Source: Actinomycetota bacterium (GTDB taxonomy: Bacteria > Actinomycetota > CADDZG01 > WHSQ01). Taken from it: 8,823 nucleotides of DNA. This document shows positions 1 to 5,466 of the stretch, in pieces. The translations under genes were made by a program, and so were the position numbers. The stretch is taken from contig JADDQX010000044.1 in NCBI GenBank assembly GCA_016781115.1, forward strand, positions 5,682-14,504, given 5' to 3'. Below the pieces are notes generated by a model that searched no databases, was not told the origin of the DNA, and saw only the letters and a program-made list of their open reading frames with translations. The stretch's first letter is position 1, and every line of letters begins with the position of its first letter.

Positions 1-128
1 TTCTTGCGCGTGCCGGTGGACTTGCTACCGGAGGACTTGCGCGTTCCCGTCGACCTGCTCGACGTGGACTTAGTCCCCGACGACTTGCGTGCTGCAGTCT
101 TGCGACCGGTGGTCTTCTTTGCTGCCAC
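1..128 (-). CDS. Lys/Arg/Ser/Thr-rich basic protein, N-terminal part only
   Basis: I do not recognise this gene; only its first 42 codons are in the window and the rest continues past position 1. The GTG start at 128-126 is chosen because a GGAGG Shine-Dalgarno (138-134) lies 8 bases upstream. The visible peptide has 13 Lys/Arg, 19 Ser/Thr, no acidic residue and almost no hydrophobic residue. It repeats S-x-G-x-K/R units; STGTRK occurs twice, 11 residues apart. Such composition is known from histone H1-like and other nucleoid-associated tails in high-GC bacteria, so binding to DNA or RNA is the likeliest role. It could equally be a disordered N-terminal leader in front of an unrelated folded domain. 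The coding call is fairly firm, the function is inference. Confidence 0.6.
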   Translation of the reverse strand, partial: MAAKKTTGRKTAARKSSGTKSTSSRSTGTRKSSGSKSTGTRK

Positions 129-150
129 TCCTCACACCTCCCTCGTACCC

Positions 151-174
151 GAACGAGACCCTGCGATCTCGTTC
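151..174. repeat. 8-base inverted repeat in the leader of the basic-protein gene
   Basis: GAACGAGA (151-158) and TCTCGTTC (167-174) are perfect inverted arms separated by 8 bases. The dyad lies 23 bases upstream of the GTG start at 128. No T-run follows it on the minus strand, so it is not a typical intrinsic terminator. It could be an operator or a leader hairpin; it does not match the actinobacterial LexA box. Confidence 0.4.
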
Positions 175-351
175 TTCCCCACTCCCGGATACGCGTCGAG
201 TGCCGCGCAGCGGGACTAGCAACGCGAAAGCGCGTGTCACTAACGCGCATTCACAAACTAGCTAGACACGAATCGTGCGCGAATGCAAGCATCCGCGTCA
301 TCGCGCGACGACTAAAGGCGCGTGTGCTCGAACACTGTCTACAAGCGAGAG

Positions 352-624
352 TTAAGACACCGCGCGCAGTTGGCGACGCGCGCGCTCTTTGCGAAGACGA
401 CGTCGTTCGCGCTCCGACGTTCCACCCCAGATACCGAATTGCTCCTTGTTGTTGAGCGCGTACTCGAGACATTGCATGCGAACTTGGCAGTTGGAACAGA
501 CCTGGCGCGCGGCCTTGCTCGATCCACCGCGCTCAGGGAAGAAGATCTCGGGATCGACTTCTGTACAACGTGCATCCGTTTGCCATTCGACGGGCTGTAG
601 GAGTTTGTTCGTGATGCGCTGCAT
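352..624 (-). CDS. whiB: WhiB-family Fe-S transcriptional regulator
   Basis: This encodes a 90-residue WhiB-like (Wbl) protein. These small actinobacterial regulators bind a [4Fe-4S] cluster through four cysteines and usually act by contacting region 4 of the principal sigma factor. The cysteines are C20, C43, C46 and C52, giving C-x22-C-x2-C-x5-C. They are followed by the GIWGG turn (64-68) and a strongly basic C-terminal tail (72-87) suited to DNA contact. The acidic/aromatic stretch DPEIFFPERGG (24-34) and LEYAL (53-57) resemble the WhiB/WhmD (WhiB2) branch, which controls septation and sporulation genes; that assignment is by eye. The ATG at 624 is chosen over an in-frame ATG at 696 because the homology begins just after it and AGGAAGG (639-633) lies 8 bases upstream. 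The gene appears monocistronic, with its own promoter. Confidence 0.95.
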   Translation of the reverse strand: MQRITNKLLQPVEWQTDARCTEVDPEIFFPERGGSSKAARQVCSNCQVRMQCLEYALNNKEQFGIWGGTSERERRRLRKERARRQLRAVS

Positions 625-689
625 TCCCCCGGCCTTCCTGTGAGACGTCCCCGGCGCTCTCCAGCCCGCCGCGCTGTTGCAGCGAACCT

Positions 690-709
690 GAATCACAATT
701 CTGTAATTC
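690..709. promoter_or_regulatory. Operator-like dyad overlapping the whiB -10 region
   Basis: GAATCACA (690-697) and TGTAATTC (702-709) form an imperfect dyad, seven of eight positions symmetric around a 4-base centre. It covers the end of the proposed -10 element and the expected start point, where a bound repressor would block initiation. It is AT-rich in an otherwise GC-rich leader. No cognate regulator can be named. Confidence 0.35.
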
Positions 710-734
710 TAAGGATGGGATTCACGAGGCGCAA
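706..734 (-). promoter_or_regulatory. Candidate promoter of whiB
   Basis: On the minus strand TTGCGC (734-729) and TAGAAT (711-706) are separated by 17 bases. TAGAAT matches five of six positions of the -10 consensus; the -35 matches three. Initiation would fall near 699, giving a leader of about 75 bases before the ATG at 624. This is an inference from consensus matching. Confidence 0.4.
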
Positions 735-764
735 GGGGGCTGACCTGCATGTTTAGGACGCGAA

Positions 765-779
765 GCCGCGAAACGCGGC
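765..779 (-). terminator. GC hairpin downstream of the receiver gene, possible weak terminator
   Basis: GCCGCG and CGCGGC are perfect 6-base arms around a 3-base loop, located 22 bases after the stop of the receiver gene and before the whiB promoter. No U-run follows on the minus strand, so intrinsic termination is doubtful. Its position at the operon boundary is the main support. Confidence 0.3.
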
Positions 780-800
780 CCTAATGGCGCGCGCGCGTCG

Positions 801-1181
801 CTAAGAGATGAGCGACAGCGTGTCGGCGACGAGGTCGCTGGTGTCGATCGGCTTGGTCCGGATCAGCTTCGCGCCCGCCTGCTGGGCGAGCCACCGATCC
901 TGATCTCGGTTCAGCAACATCATCACCGGAACATCCCGAAGGCGCGGATCCTGATCCATGTCCTTGCACAACGCGAAGCCACCCGCGCTGCCCGTGTGCA
1001 GGTCGATCACCGCGACGGCCGGGACTTCAGCCTCCATCTGTCGGAGCGCGTCGCGCGCGTCGCGCGCGAGAGCTACTTCGAGGTCCGGCGCGAAACCGAA
1101 CCGCGCCTCGTCCCTGATCCCGTCGTCGTCGGAGACAACGAGGACGTGCGCGCGCAAGGCGTCTTCACCGGGAGGAGACAT
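801..1181 (-). CDS. Single-domain response-regulator receiver protein
   Basis: The 126-residue product is one CheY-like receiver domain with no output domain. Visible landmarks are the first strand HVLVVSDDD (12-20), the phospho-acceptor D60 in VAVIDLHTG, and the conserved lysine K110 in RTKP. Two usual residues differ: the first acidic pocket position appears to be S17, with D18 and D19 following, and the Thr/Ser switch after strand 4 is N91 in MMLLNRD. It may still be phosphorylated at D60 but signal differently, or act as a pseudo-receiver. The ATG at 1181 has no Shine-Dalgarno and lies 18 bases after the stop of the zinc-ribbon gene, which suggests coupled translation in the cytX operon. 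A TTG eight codons in is a weaker alternative. No histidine kinase is in the window. Confidence 0.8.
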   Translation of the reverse strand: MSPPGEDALRAHVLVVSDDDGIRDEARFGFAPDLEVALARDARDALRQMEAEVPAVAVIDLHTGSAGGFALCKDMDQDPRLRDVPVMMLLNRDQDRWLAQQAGAKLIRTKPIDTSDLVADTLSLIS

Positions 1182-1199
1182 CAGAAAAAAAGTTTTGCG

Positions 1200-1493
1200 T
1201 CAGACCGCTCTGGCAGCAGCTTCTTGCTCGCGCACCTGCTCACTTACCGCGGCAAGCAAGCCGTCGATGTCGATGTCGAACCCGGTCTCCATCGATTGCA
1301 GACGTGCGATCGTGTTCACGAAGCGAACCGCGGAATCCTCCGCATCCTCAACCGCATCCACGAGAACGGTGGAGTAATGACGCGCGAACCTGGCCCCACA
1401 GAAGGGACAGCGGCCCGGTGCGTCCGAGTCGGGCCCGATCTGGGACAACAGGAACGTTCTCTGGCACCTATGGCACTTCCCCTCGATCTTCAT
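1200..1493 (-). CDS. Small zinc-ribbon protein of unknown function
   Basis: I do not recognise the family. The 97-residue product begins with two CxxC knuckles, C7/C10 (CHRC) and C29/C32 (CPFC), spaced like a zinc ribbon. A segment rich in acidic residues (46-54) and a predicted helical tail ending in a Glu/Arg/Ala-rich stretch (84-97) follow. It is probably a cytoplasmic metal-binding or adaptor protein. The ATG at 1493 is supported by GAGGTGA just upstream and lies only 2 bases after the TGA of cytX, so the two are almost certainly co-translated. The frame stays open upstream through cytX, but that extension is a shadow of the transporter. Its link to thiamin uptake is positional only. Confidence 0.8.
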   Translation of the reverse strand: MKIEGKCHRCQRTFLLSQIGPDSDAPGRCPFCGARFARHYSTVLVDAVEDAEDSAVRFVNTIARLQSMETGFDIDIDGLLAAVSEQVREQEAAARAV

Positions 1494-1495
1494 AC

Positions 1496-2893
1496 TCACC
1501 TCTCTGGTCGCGTAGGTCCCGATGATATGTCCCGCAGGACGATCGCTCCGAGGCCGAAGGCGACCAGGAAAGACGGCACCGACGCGTTCAGCCACGGCAC
1601 TCGCGCCGCGATGGGATCCCCGAAGATCGCTGCGTTCAGGCTCAACCACCACTCCAGGGGACTGGGATTGATCCAGTGGTAGACGATGAACCCCGCTAGC
1701 CACGGCAGGATCGCGCGGATCCTGACTCCTCCCGTGAACCAGTAGCGGCCGTTCGGGTCGTACAGGTCGGCGACCGCGATGCGACCGCGGCGGATGACGA
1801 AGTGGTCTGCCGCCAGAAGTCCTAGCAAAGGAACGAAGACGGAGCCGATCAGGAACAGAAAGGATTCGTACAGCTCCATCGTCAAGACGGCCGCCAGAGC
1901 CGTCCCGACGAGACCGACCCCGACGACCAGTGCCTTCTGCGACAGGCTCGGGAAGATGTTCTGCAGGGTCACCGCACCGGAATAGATGTTCGCGAAAGCC
2001 TCGTCGGTCTCCCCCGCCAGCAGGCCGACCAGGAAGAGGACGCCCATGAGCGACCCGCCGCCGATCGTGATGATGCCGAGAGCGATGCCGCCCGGCGTCG
2101 GCGCCGCGCCGGCGGCGAGCACGAGAAGGGCTCCCAACGCGTACAACCACACGTTCGCAACGAGATACCCCCAGAACGTTCCGAAGAAGGCGGAGCGGGG
2201 GCGCGATCCAAAGCGGGTGTAATCCGCCACCAGCGGGAACCACGAGATCGGGATCGCTATCACCAGGTCCAGCGCCTGGCCGAAGCTCGGGAAACCCCCC
2301 ACACCTGCTCCCGATATCGCCGCCCGGACGCCTTCGCTCCTCAAGAGCGCGATGGTCACCGCCACCGAGATGCCCCCGATCACCCAGACGCCGAACTTCT
2401 CCATCCACACCCGCGTCACTCCGACCGGCCCCCACAGCGCGAGCGCGACGCATGCCACCGCGCTGATCGCGAGCCACAGCGGCCGAGCGGAGAAGCCGAA
2501 GATGCGGCTCGAAACAAGATCGGCAACGAAGCTCATCGCCCAGAGCTCGACCGCGGTCCAGCCGACGAGCTGGATCGCGTTCAAGACGCTTGGGAACCAC
2601 GAACCCCGGATCCCCAGCACGGGGCGCAGGAGCACCATGGTCGCCAAGCCGTGCTGAGCCCCGATCGACGCCGCCAGCGAAAGCAACAGGACCCCGACGA
2701 GGGACCCCAACACGATCGCTGCGAGTGCGGCCGGGAACCCGAGTCCCGGAACGAGCAGTCCTCCCGTCACGAGAACCAGGAGGCCGATACCGAGATCGCC
2801 CCAAAGCACGGCCATATCGAGGGCGGACAGCCGCCGCTGCTCGACGGGAACCGGACGGATATCGGAGGCCGCGTCTTGCTCGAGGATGCTCAC
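1496..2893 (-). CDS. cytX: NCS1-family transporter, CytX-type hydroxymethylpyrimidine permease
   Basis: This 465-residue integral membrane protein matches the nucleobase:cation symporter-1 fold: about 12 hydrophobic helices starting near residue 28, the loop GAQHGLATMVLLRPVLG (78-94) and the helix NAIQLVGW (105-112) typical of the substrate region. CytX members are predicted to import 4-amino-5-hydroxymethyl-2-methylpyrimidine (HMP), the pyrimidine precursor of thiamin. The substrate call rests mainly on the TPP riboswitch directly upstream, a hallmark of cytX; sequence alone would also allow a cytosine or allantoin permease. The start is GTG at 2893; an ATG two bases upstream is out of frame and hits a stop at once. 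The Shine-Dalgarno GGGAG (2904-2900) is the 3' end of the riboswitch. The stop lies 2 bases before the zinc-ribbon start. Confidence 0.9.
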   Translation of the reverse strand: MSILEQDAASDIRPVPVEQRRLSALDMAVLWGDLGIGLLVLVTGGLLVPGLGFPAALAAIVLGSLVGVLLLSLAASIGAQHGLATMVLLRPVLGIRGSWFPSVLNAIQLVGWTAVELWAMSFVADLVSSRIFGFSARPLWLAISAVACVALALWGPVGVTRVWMEKFGVWVIGGISVAVTIALLRSEGVRAAISGAGVGGFPSFGQALDLVIAIPISWFPLVADYTRFGSRPRSAFFGTFWGYLVANVWLYALGALLVLAAGAAPTPGGIALGIITIGGGSLMGVLFLVGLLAGETDEAFANIYSGAVTLQNIFPSLSQKALVVGVGLVGTALAAVLTMELYESFLFLIGSVFVPLLGLLAADHFVIRRGRIAVADLYDPNGRYWFTGGVRIRAILPWLAGFIVYHWINPSPLEWWLSLNAAIFGDPIAARVPWLNASVPSFLVAFGLGAIVLRDISSGPTRPER

Positions 2894-2898
2894 ATCTG

Positions 2899-2990
2899 TC
2901 TCCCTTCGCCGGCTTTACCCGGATCAGGTTCCAAGGGTCGGCGGCTACCAGCCGCCCTCTCAGCCCGGTCCCACCGAGCTCCCCTGCTTC
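2899..2990 (-). promoter_or_regulatory. TPP riboswitch (THI element) controlling cytX
   Basis: The minus strand shows the conserved blocks of the thiamin pyrophosphate aptamer in order: GGGGAGC, the P2 helix GCTCGGT/ACCGGGC, CTGAGA, a P3 arm with a perfect 7-base hairpin GGCGGCT/AGCCGCC (2956-2940), then CCTTGGAACCTGATCCGG and the final GCGAAGGGA ending at 2901. No terminator hairpin separates it from the gene. The aptamer's last bases, GGGAG, are the cytX Shine-Dalgarno with a 6-base spacer to GTG, so TPP binding should block translation directly. I see no strong P1 closing helix at the usual place, which is odd and leaves the 5' boundary approximate. It begins about 20 bases after the stop of the upstream metE-like gene. 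Confidence 0.93.
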
Positions 2991-3007
2991 TAGGCCGAGG
3001 CTACCGC

Positions 3008-3991
3008 TTAGAGCTCTCCTCTCACGATGTCGACGGCGGCCTTGATGTTCGAGAGTTTCTGTTTGGCCTCGTCGACCGTTCGCGTCTTCAGCCCGCAATC
3101 GGGATCGACGAAGATCCGATCGGCCGGGATGTACTTCAGCGCGCGCCGGATGCCGTCGACCATGTCGTCCACCGGCTCCAGTGCATGGCTGTGCACGTCC
3201 GAGATGCCGAGCCCGACATATTTGGTGAAGGGGTTATCTCCGAACTCGTCCAGCAGCGAGTAATCGGAGTTCGCGAACTCCAGGTCGATCTGATCTACGG
3301 GGATGTCCAGCATCTTCGGGTACGCGTTGTGGAAGTCGCCGTAGCAGATGTGAGTGATCGTGTGCGCCGACAGCGGCTCGGTCACTATCGCCATGGCTTC
3401 GATCACCAGATCGAGCTCATCCATCCGCGTCGATGCAGCGGGCTCGTCGATCTGGATGTAGCGCGCACCGGCTTTCTCGAGGTCGAGTGCCTCGTCTCGG
3501 ATCACCTTCGCCAGGTCGAGCACGAAATCGCGTCTGGTGGCGTAGTGCTCGTTGAACGACCAGTCGCAGATCGTGTAAGGCCCCGTCAACATCCCCTTCA
3601 CGGGAGCGTCCGTCAGCGACTGCGCATACTTCCACCACTCGACCGTGATGGGCCGGTCGCGCCCGATCGCGCCGACCGCGATCGGCTTGCGGTAGTAGCG
3701 GTTGCCGTAGGAACGAACGAGGCCGCCGATCTCGAGCCCTGGAAGCTCCTCCGCGAAGTAGGCCACCATGTCACCGCGGTACATCTCACCGTCCACGACC
3801 AGGTCTGTCCCGATGGACTCCTGGAACTCGATCCACTCCCGCGTCGCCTTCCTCTCGAGCTCCTGAAGCTCTTCGCGCTCGATCTCTCCCCGCGCCCGCT
3901 GACCTCTCGCCTTCGTTAGGTAGTCCGGCTTGGGAAAGCTCCCGACGGACGTCGTCCACAACCCCGGCCCTGCGAGATCCACCTCAGACAT
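3008..3991 (-). CDS. metE: Core cobalamin-independent methionine synthase, catalytic (C-terminal) half
   Basis: The 327-residue protein corresponds to the C-terminal barrel of MetE, which transfers a methyl group to homocysteine to make methionine. All four zinc ligands are visible: H214 and C216 (THICYGD), E238 (IDLEFAN) and C299 (DPDCGLK). D182 in IQIDEPA is the expected contact to the homocysteine amino group. It is less than half the length of standard MetE (about 750 residues), like the stand-alone core MetE proteins of archaea, for which methylcorrinoids have been suggested as donors. The methyl donor here is therefore uncertain. The ATG at 3991 overlaps the stop of the upstream gene as TGATG, implying coupled translation; the alternative ATG at 4021 would overlap more and adds residues without homology. 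The unit is under the SAM-I riboswitch. Confidence 0.9.
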   Translation of the reverse strand: MSEVDLAGPGLWTTSVGSFPKPDYLTKARGQRARGEIEREELQELERKATREWIEFQESIGTDLVVDGEMYRGDMVAYFAEELPGLEIGGLVRSYGNRYYRKPIAVGAIGRDRPITVEWWKYAQSLTDAPVKGMLTGPYTICDWSFNEHYATRRDFVLDLAKVIRDEALDLEKAGARYIQIDEPAASTRMDELDLVIEAMAIVTEPLSAHTITHICYGDFHNAYPKMLDIPVDQIDLEFANSDYSLLDEFGDNPFTKYVGLGISDVHSHALEPVDDMVDGIRRALKYIPADRIFVDPDCGLKTRTVDEAKQKLSNIKAAVDIVRGEL

Positions 3992-4965
3992 CACCCACCT
4001 ACTTTCTGTGCTGCAGCGCACAACCGCTCGAGCTTCGCTCTGGCCTTCTCGCGGGGCAGGAACTCGAGCCCGGATGAGGGCGCAACGGACAGCCGCTCGG
4101 GCCCCACCTCGCTCGCCAGATCCTCGATCGTCCGTTGCAGCAACTCCGCCTCCTCCAGCTTCGTGTTGCGGGCATCGACGATCCCCGCCTGCAGCTTCTT
4201 GTCGCTGGGGATCGACGAGATGAGCTCGCGGTTCTCGGGACCGGCGACAAGGTCGAGCGCGACCCTGTGCACTGGCAGATCGAAGAGCTCTGCCCCCAGA
4301 CGCTTCGCATCGCCGAAATAGGTCGCCAACGTCAGCTCCGCCTCACCGAGCTCCGCAGTCACCGTCCTCAGCGCGTCCGCGGCCAGACTGAGATCCTCGG
4401 GCGCGTTCAGAAGCGCCGGCTCGTCGATCTGGATGAACCGCGCCCCGGCCGCCTCCAGCTCGAACGCTTCTTGCGCCAGCACCCGCGCGATCGCCTTCAC
4501 GAACGCGTCGTGGTCTCCGTAGTGCTCGTCGACGGACAAGCGGGCGAAGGTGACCGGTCCAGGGATGACCGCCTTGACCGCTCGAGACGTCGCAGCGCGG
4601 GCGAACTTGAACGCGTCGACCGACGAAGGGCCTCCCCACTCGAGATCTGCCACGCAGATGGGGCGGCGGTAGTAGACGTTGTTGTCGAACCATCGCAGCA
4701 GGCCGCCGATCTCGAAGCCGCGCATCGTGCGGGCGAAGGGGGTGAGGATGTCGTCCCACCGCACGTGGCCGTCCGTCAGCACGTCGATGCCGGCTTGCTC
4801 CTGCTCGGCGATGACGCTGCGGGCGAGCTCGTCTTGTGCCGCACGGAGGTCCTCCAGCGATGCCGCTCCCTTGTCCAGGCCCTGGATCGTCTTCCGAACC
4901 CGGAAGATCTGCCCCTCCTCGGGCGGCTTGGGATATGACCCCACCACCGTCGTCTGGATCGGCAT
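3991..4965 (-). CDS. MetE-like protein lacking zinc ligands, N-terminal-half type
   Basis: This 324-residue protein has the MetE barrel fold, with TTVVGSYPKP (5-14), HYGDHDAF (148-155) and IQIDEPALL (178-186). Where the next gene has its zinc ligands, this one has A214 and Y216 (ATYFGD), V240 (LDLVAG) and S298 (PSSGLEF). It should therefore not bind the catalytic zinc. The TYFG motif is typical of the N-terminal barrel of full-length MetE, which is a degenerate duplicate of the catalytic barrel. The likely role is to form the missing half of a split MetE with the following gene, possibly binding the folate polyglutamate tail or the corrinoid partner. The ATG at 4965 is chosen by homology and by AGGAG just upstream; an ATG at 5040 would start inside the riboswitch. 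It is the first gene behind the SAM-I terminator. Confidence 0.85.
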   Translation of the reverse strand: MPIQTTVVGSYPKPPEEGQIFRVRKTIQGLDKGAASLEDLRAAQDELARSVIAEQEQAGIDVLTDGHVRWDDILTPFARTMRGFEIGGLLRWFDNNVYYRRPICVADLEWGGPSSVDAFKFARAATSRAVKAVIPGPVTFARLSVDEHYGDHDAFVKAIARVLAQEAFELEAAGARFIQIDEPALLNAPEDLSLAADALRTVTAELGEAELTLATYFGDAKRLGAELFDLPVHRVALDLVAGPENRELISSIPSDKKLQAGIVDARNTKLEEAELLQRTIEDLASEVGPERLSVAPSSGLEFLPREKARAKLERLCAAAQKVGG

Positions 4966-4986
4966 CGCTCTCCTCTCTCGCGCACG

Positions 4987-5017
4987 AAAAAAGCCTTCCG
5001 TTCCCAGACGGAAGGCT
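4987..5017 (-). terminator. Regulated intrinsic terminator of the SAM-I riboswitch
   Basis: AGCCTTCCGT (5017-5008 on the minus strand) and ACGGAAGGCT (5001-4992) form a perfect 10-base stem around a 6-base loop, followed by a run of six T (4992-4987). It lies between the SAM-I aptamer and the metE-like start, 22 bases before the ATG. This is the expression platform: SAM-bound aptamer should let the hairpin form and stop transcription. An alternative hairpin, CTCC/GGAG around TAAA (5027-5016) flanked by GG/CC, would take bases from the terminator's left arm and could serve as the antiterminator. Confidence 0.92.
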
Positions 5018-5033
5018 CCTTTAGGAGATAGCC

Positions 5034-5122
5034 CGCTCATCCGTCCGGGATTCGCACCTGCCGGCGAGCCGGTGGTTGCGGCGGGATCGTCGGGCCGGGC
5101 CCTCCCCCGCTCTTGATGAGCG
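5034..5122 (-). promoter_or_regulatory. SAM-I (S-box) riboswitch controlling the metE pair
   Basis: The minus strand carries the S-box core: a perfect 8-base P1 helix CGCTCATC/GATGAGCG (5122-5115 with 5041-5034), then AAGAGCGGGGGAGGG, the GGCCCGACGA loop, CCGCAACC, and AGGTGCGAATCC, followed by a short ATCC/GGAT P4. These blocks occur in the order and spacing of the SAM-I family. Binding S-adenosylmethionine stabilises P1 and favours the downstream terminator, so the metE pair should be expressed when SAM is scarce. The aptamer starts 8 bases after the stop codon of the preceding membrane-protein gene, so a transcript reading through from there would also be controlled. Confidence 0.95.
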
Positions 5123-5127
5123 TGGGC

Positions 5128-5155
5128 AGCCTATCCGATGAATTCCAGGATCCAA
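5128..5155 (-). promoter_or_regulatory. Candidate promoter of the SAM-riboswitch transcript
   Basis: TTGGAT (5155-5150) and TAGGCT (5133-5128) are separated by 16 bases on the minus strand. TAGGCT resembles actinobacterial -10 elements and contains the TAG stop codon of the upstream gene. Initiation at the A at 5123 would begin the RNA just before riboswitch helix P1. The match is modest, but the agreement of the predicted start with the aptamer boundary supports it. Confidence 0.45.
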
Positions 5156-5397
5156 CCGATGGGCGAGCCGATGACGACCTCACCGACCAGCGCGACCGCG
5201 AAGACCTTGAAGAACAAGATGGTTGCCTCGCGGCGGTTCCGCCCCTCGGGCGGCGTCTTCCTCCGGTAGAGGATGACGGCGACCCCACCAGCGGCAACCG
5301 GCAGCGCCAGAGCTATCGCCGCCAGGATGACGAGGGCGAGGATGATCTCCGTCGTCGAGATCTCGATGGGACCGGCGAGATCGAAGAACATGGTCAC
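5131..5397 (-). CDS. Small two-helix membrane protein of unknown function
   Basis: I do not recognise this 88-residue protein. It has two hydrophobic segments, about residues 17-44 and 62-87, joined by a basic loop YRRKTPPEGRNRREA (44-58). This suggests both ends outside and the loop in the cytoplasm by the positive-inside rule. Neither the GTG at 5397 nor the ATG two codons later has a good Shine-Dalgarno, so the start is uncertain. The start lies only 21 bases after a strong terminator's T-run, so its transcript must begin within or very close to that terminator, or arise from read-through. The stop codon overlaps the proposed promoter of the SAM-riboswitch transcript. Coding status is supported by the coherent membrane pattern and by the tight fit between terminator and riboswitch. 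Confidence 0.65.
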   Translation of the reverse strand: MTMFFDLAGPIEISTTEIILALVILAAIALALPVAAGGVAVILYRRKTPPEGRNRREATILFFKVFAVALVGEVVIGSPIGWILEFIG

Positions 5398-5417
5398 ACT
5401 GTGGCCCGACCCGGGGG

Positions 5418-5450
5418 AAAAAGAAAGGCCCCGGTTCCCCGGGGCCTTTC
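5418..5450 (-). terminator. Intrinsic terminator after the A-type Fe-S carrier gene
   Basis: GAAAGGCCCCGG and CCGGGGCCTTTC are perfect 12-base arms (5450-5439 and 5434-5423 on the minus strand) around a 4-base loop, followed by TTTTT (5422-5418). It starts 17 bases after the TAG of the upstream gene. The T-run exists only in the minus orientation, so it ends that transcript. Confidence 0.93.
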
Positions 5451-5466
5451 GCAGATCGAGAAAGAC

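Noticed and set aside
267..277. CACGA-A-TCGTG dyad between whiB and the basic-protein gene.
   Set aside because: Five-base arms are expected by chance here, and no convincing promoter was found around it. I saw nothing else firm in 175-351.
787..797. Alternating GC tract, possible Z-DNA.
   Set aside because: Only 11 bases long in GC-rich DNA; too short to claim a function.
958..1682. Overlapping plus-strand open frames opposite the receiver and zinc-ribbon genes.
   Set aside because: Antisense to D60/K110 and the CxxC motifs, with Arg/Ser-rich composition and no plausible ribosome site.
2990..3060. Possible promoter just upstream of the TPP riboswitch (TCGACA at the end of the metE-like gene).
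   Set aside because: No acceptable -10 hexamer lies at 16-18 bases, so I do not list it as a feature.
1496..3098. Upstream open extension of the zinc-ribbon frame through the whole of cytX, which would make a 632-residue protein.
   Set aside because: The extension is Arg/Gly/Pro-rich, overlaps a clear transporter in another frame, and crosses the TPP riboswitch. The zinc-ribbon gene has its own ribosome site and ATG at 1493.
2651..3919. Long plus-strand open frame (422 codons) opposite cytX and the second metE-like gene.
   Set aside because: It is antisense to well-supported genes, has no recognisable domain and has the low-complexity composition of a GC-rich antisense shadow.
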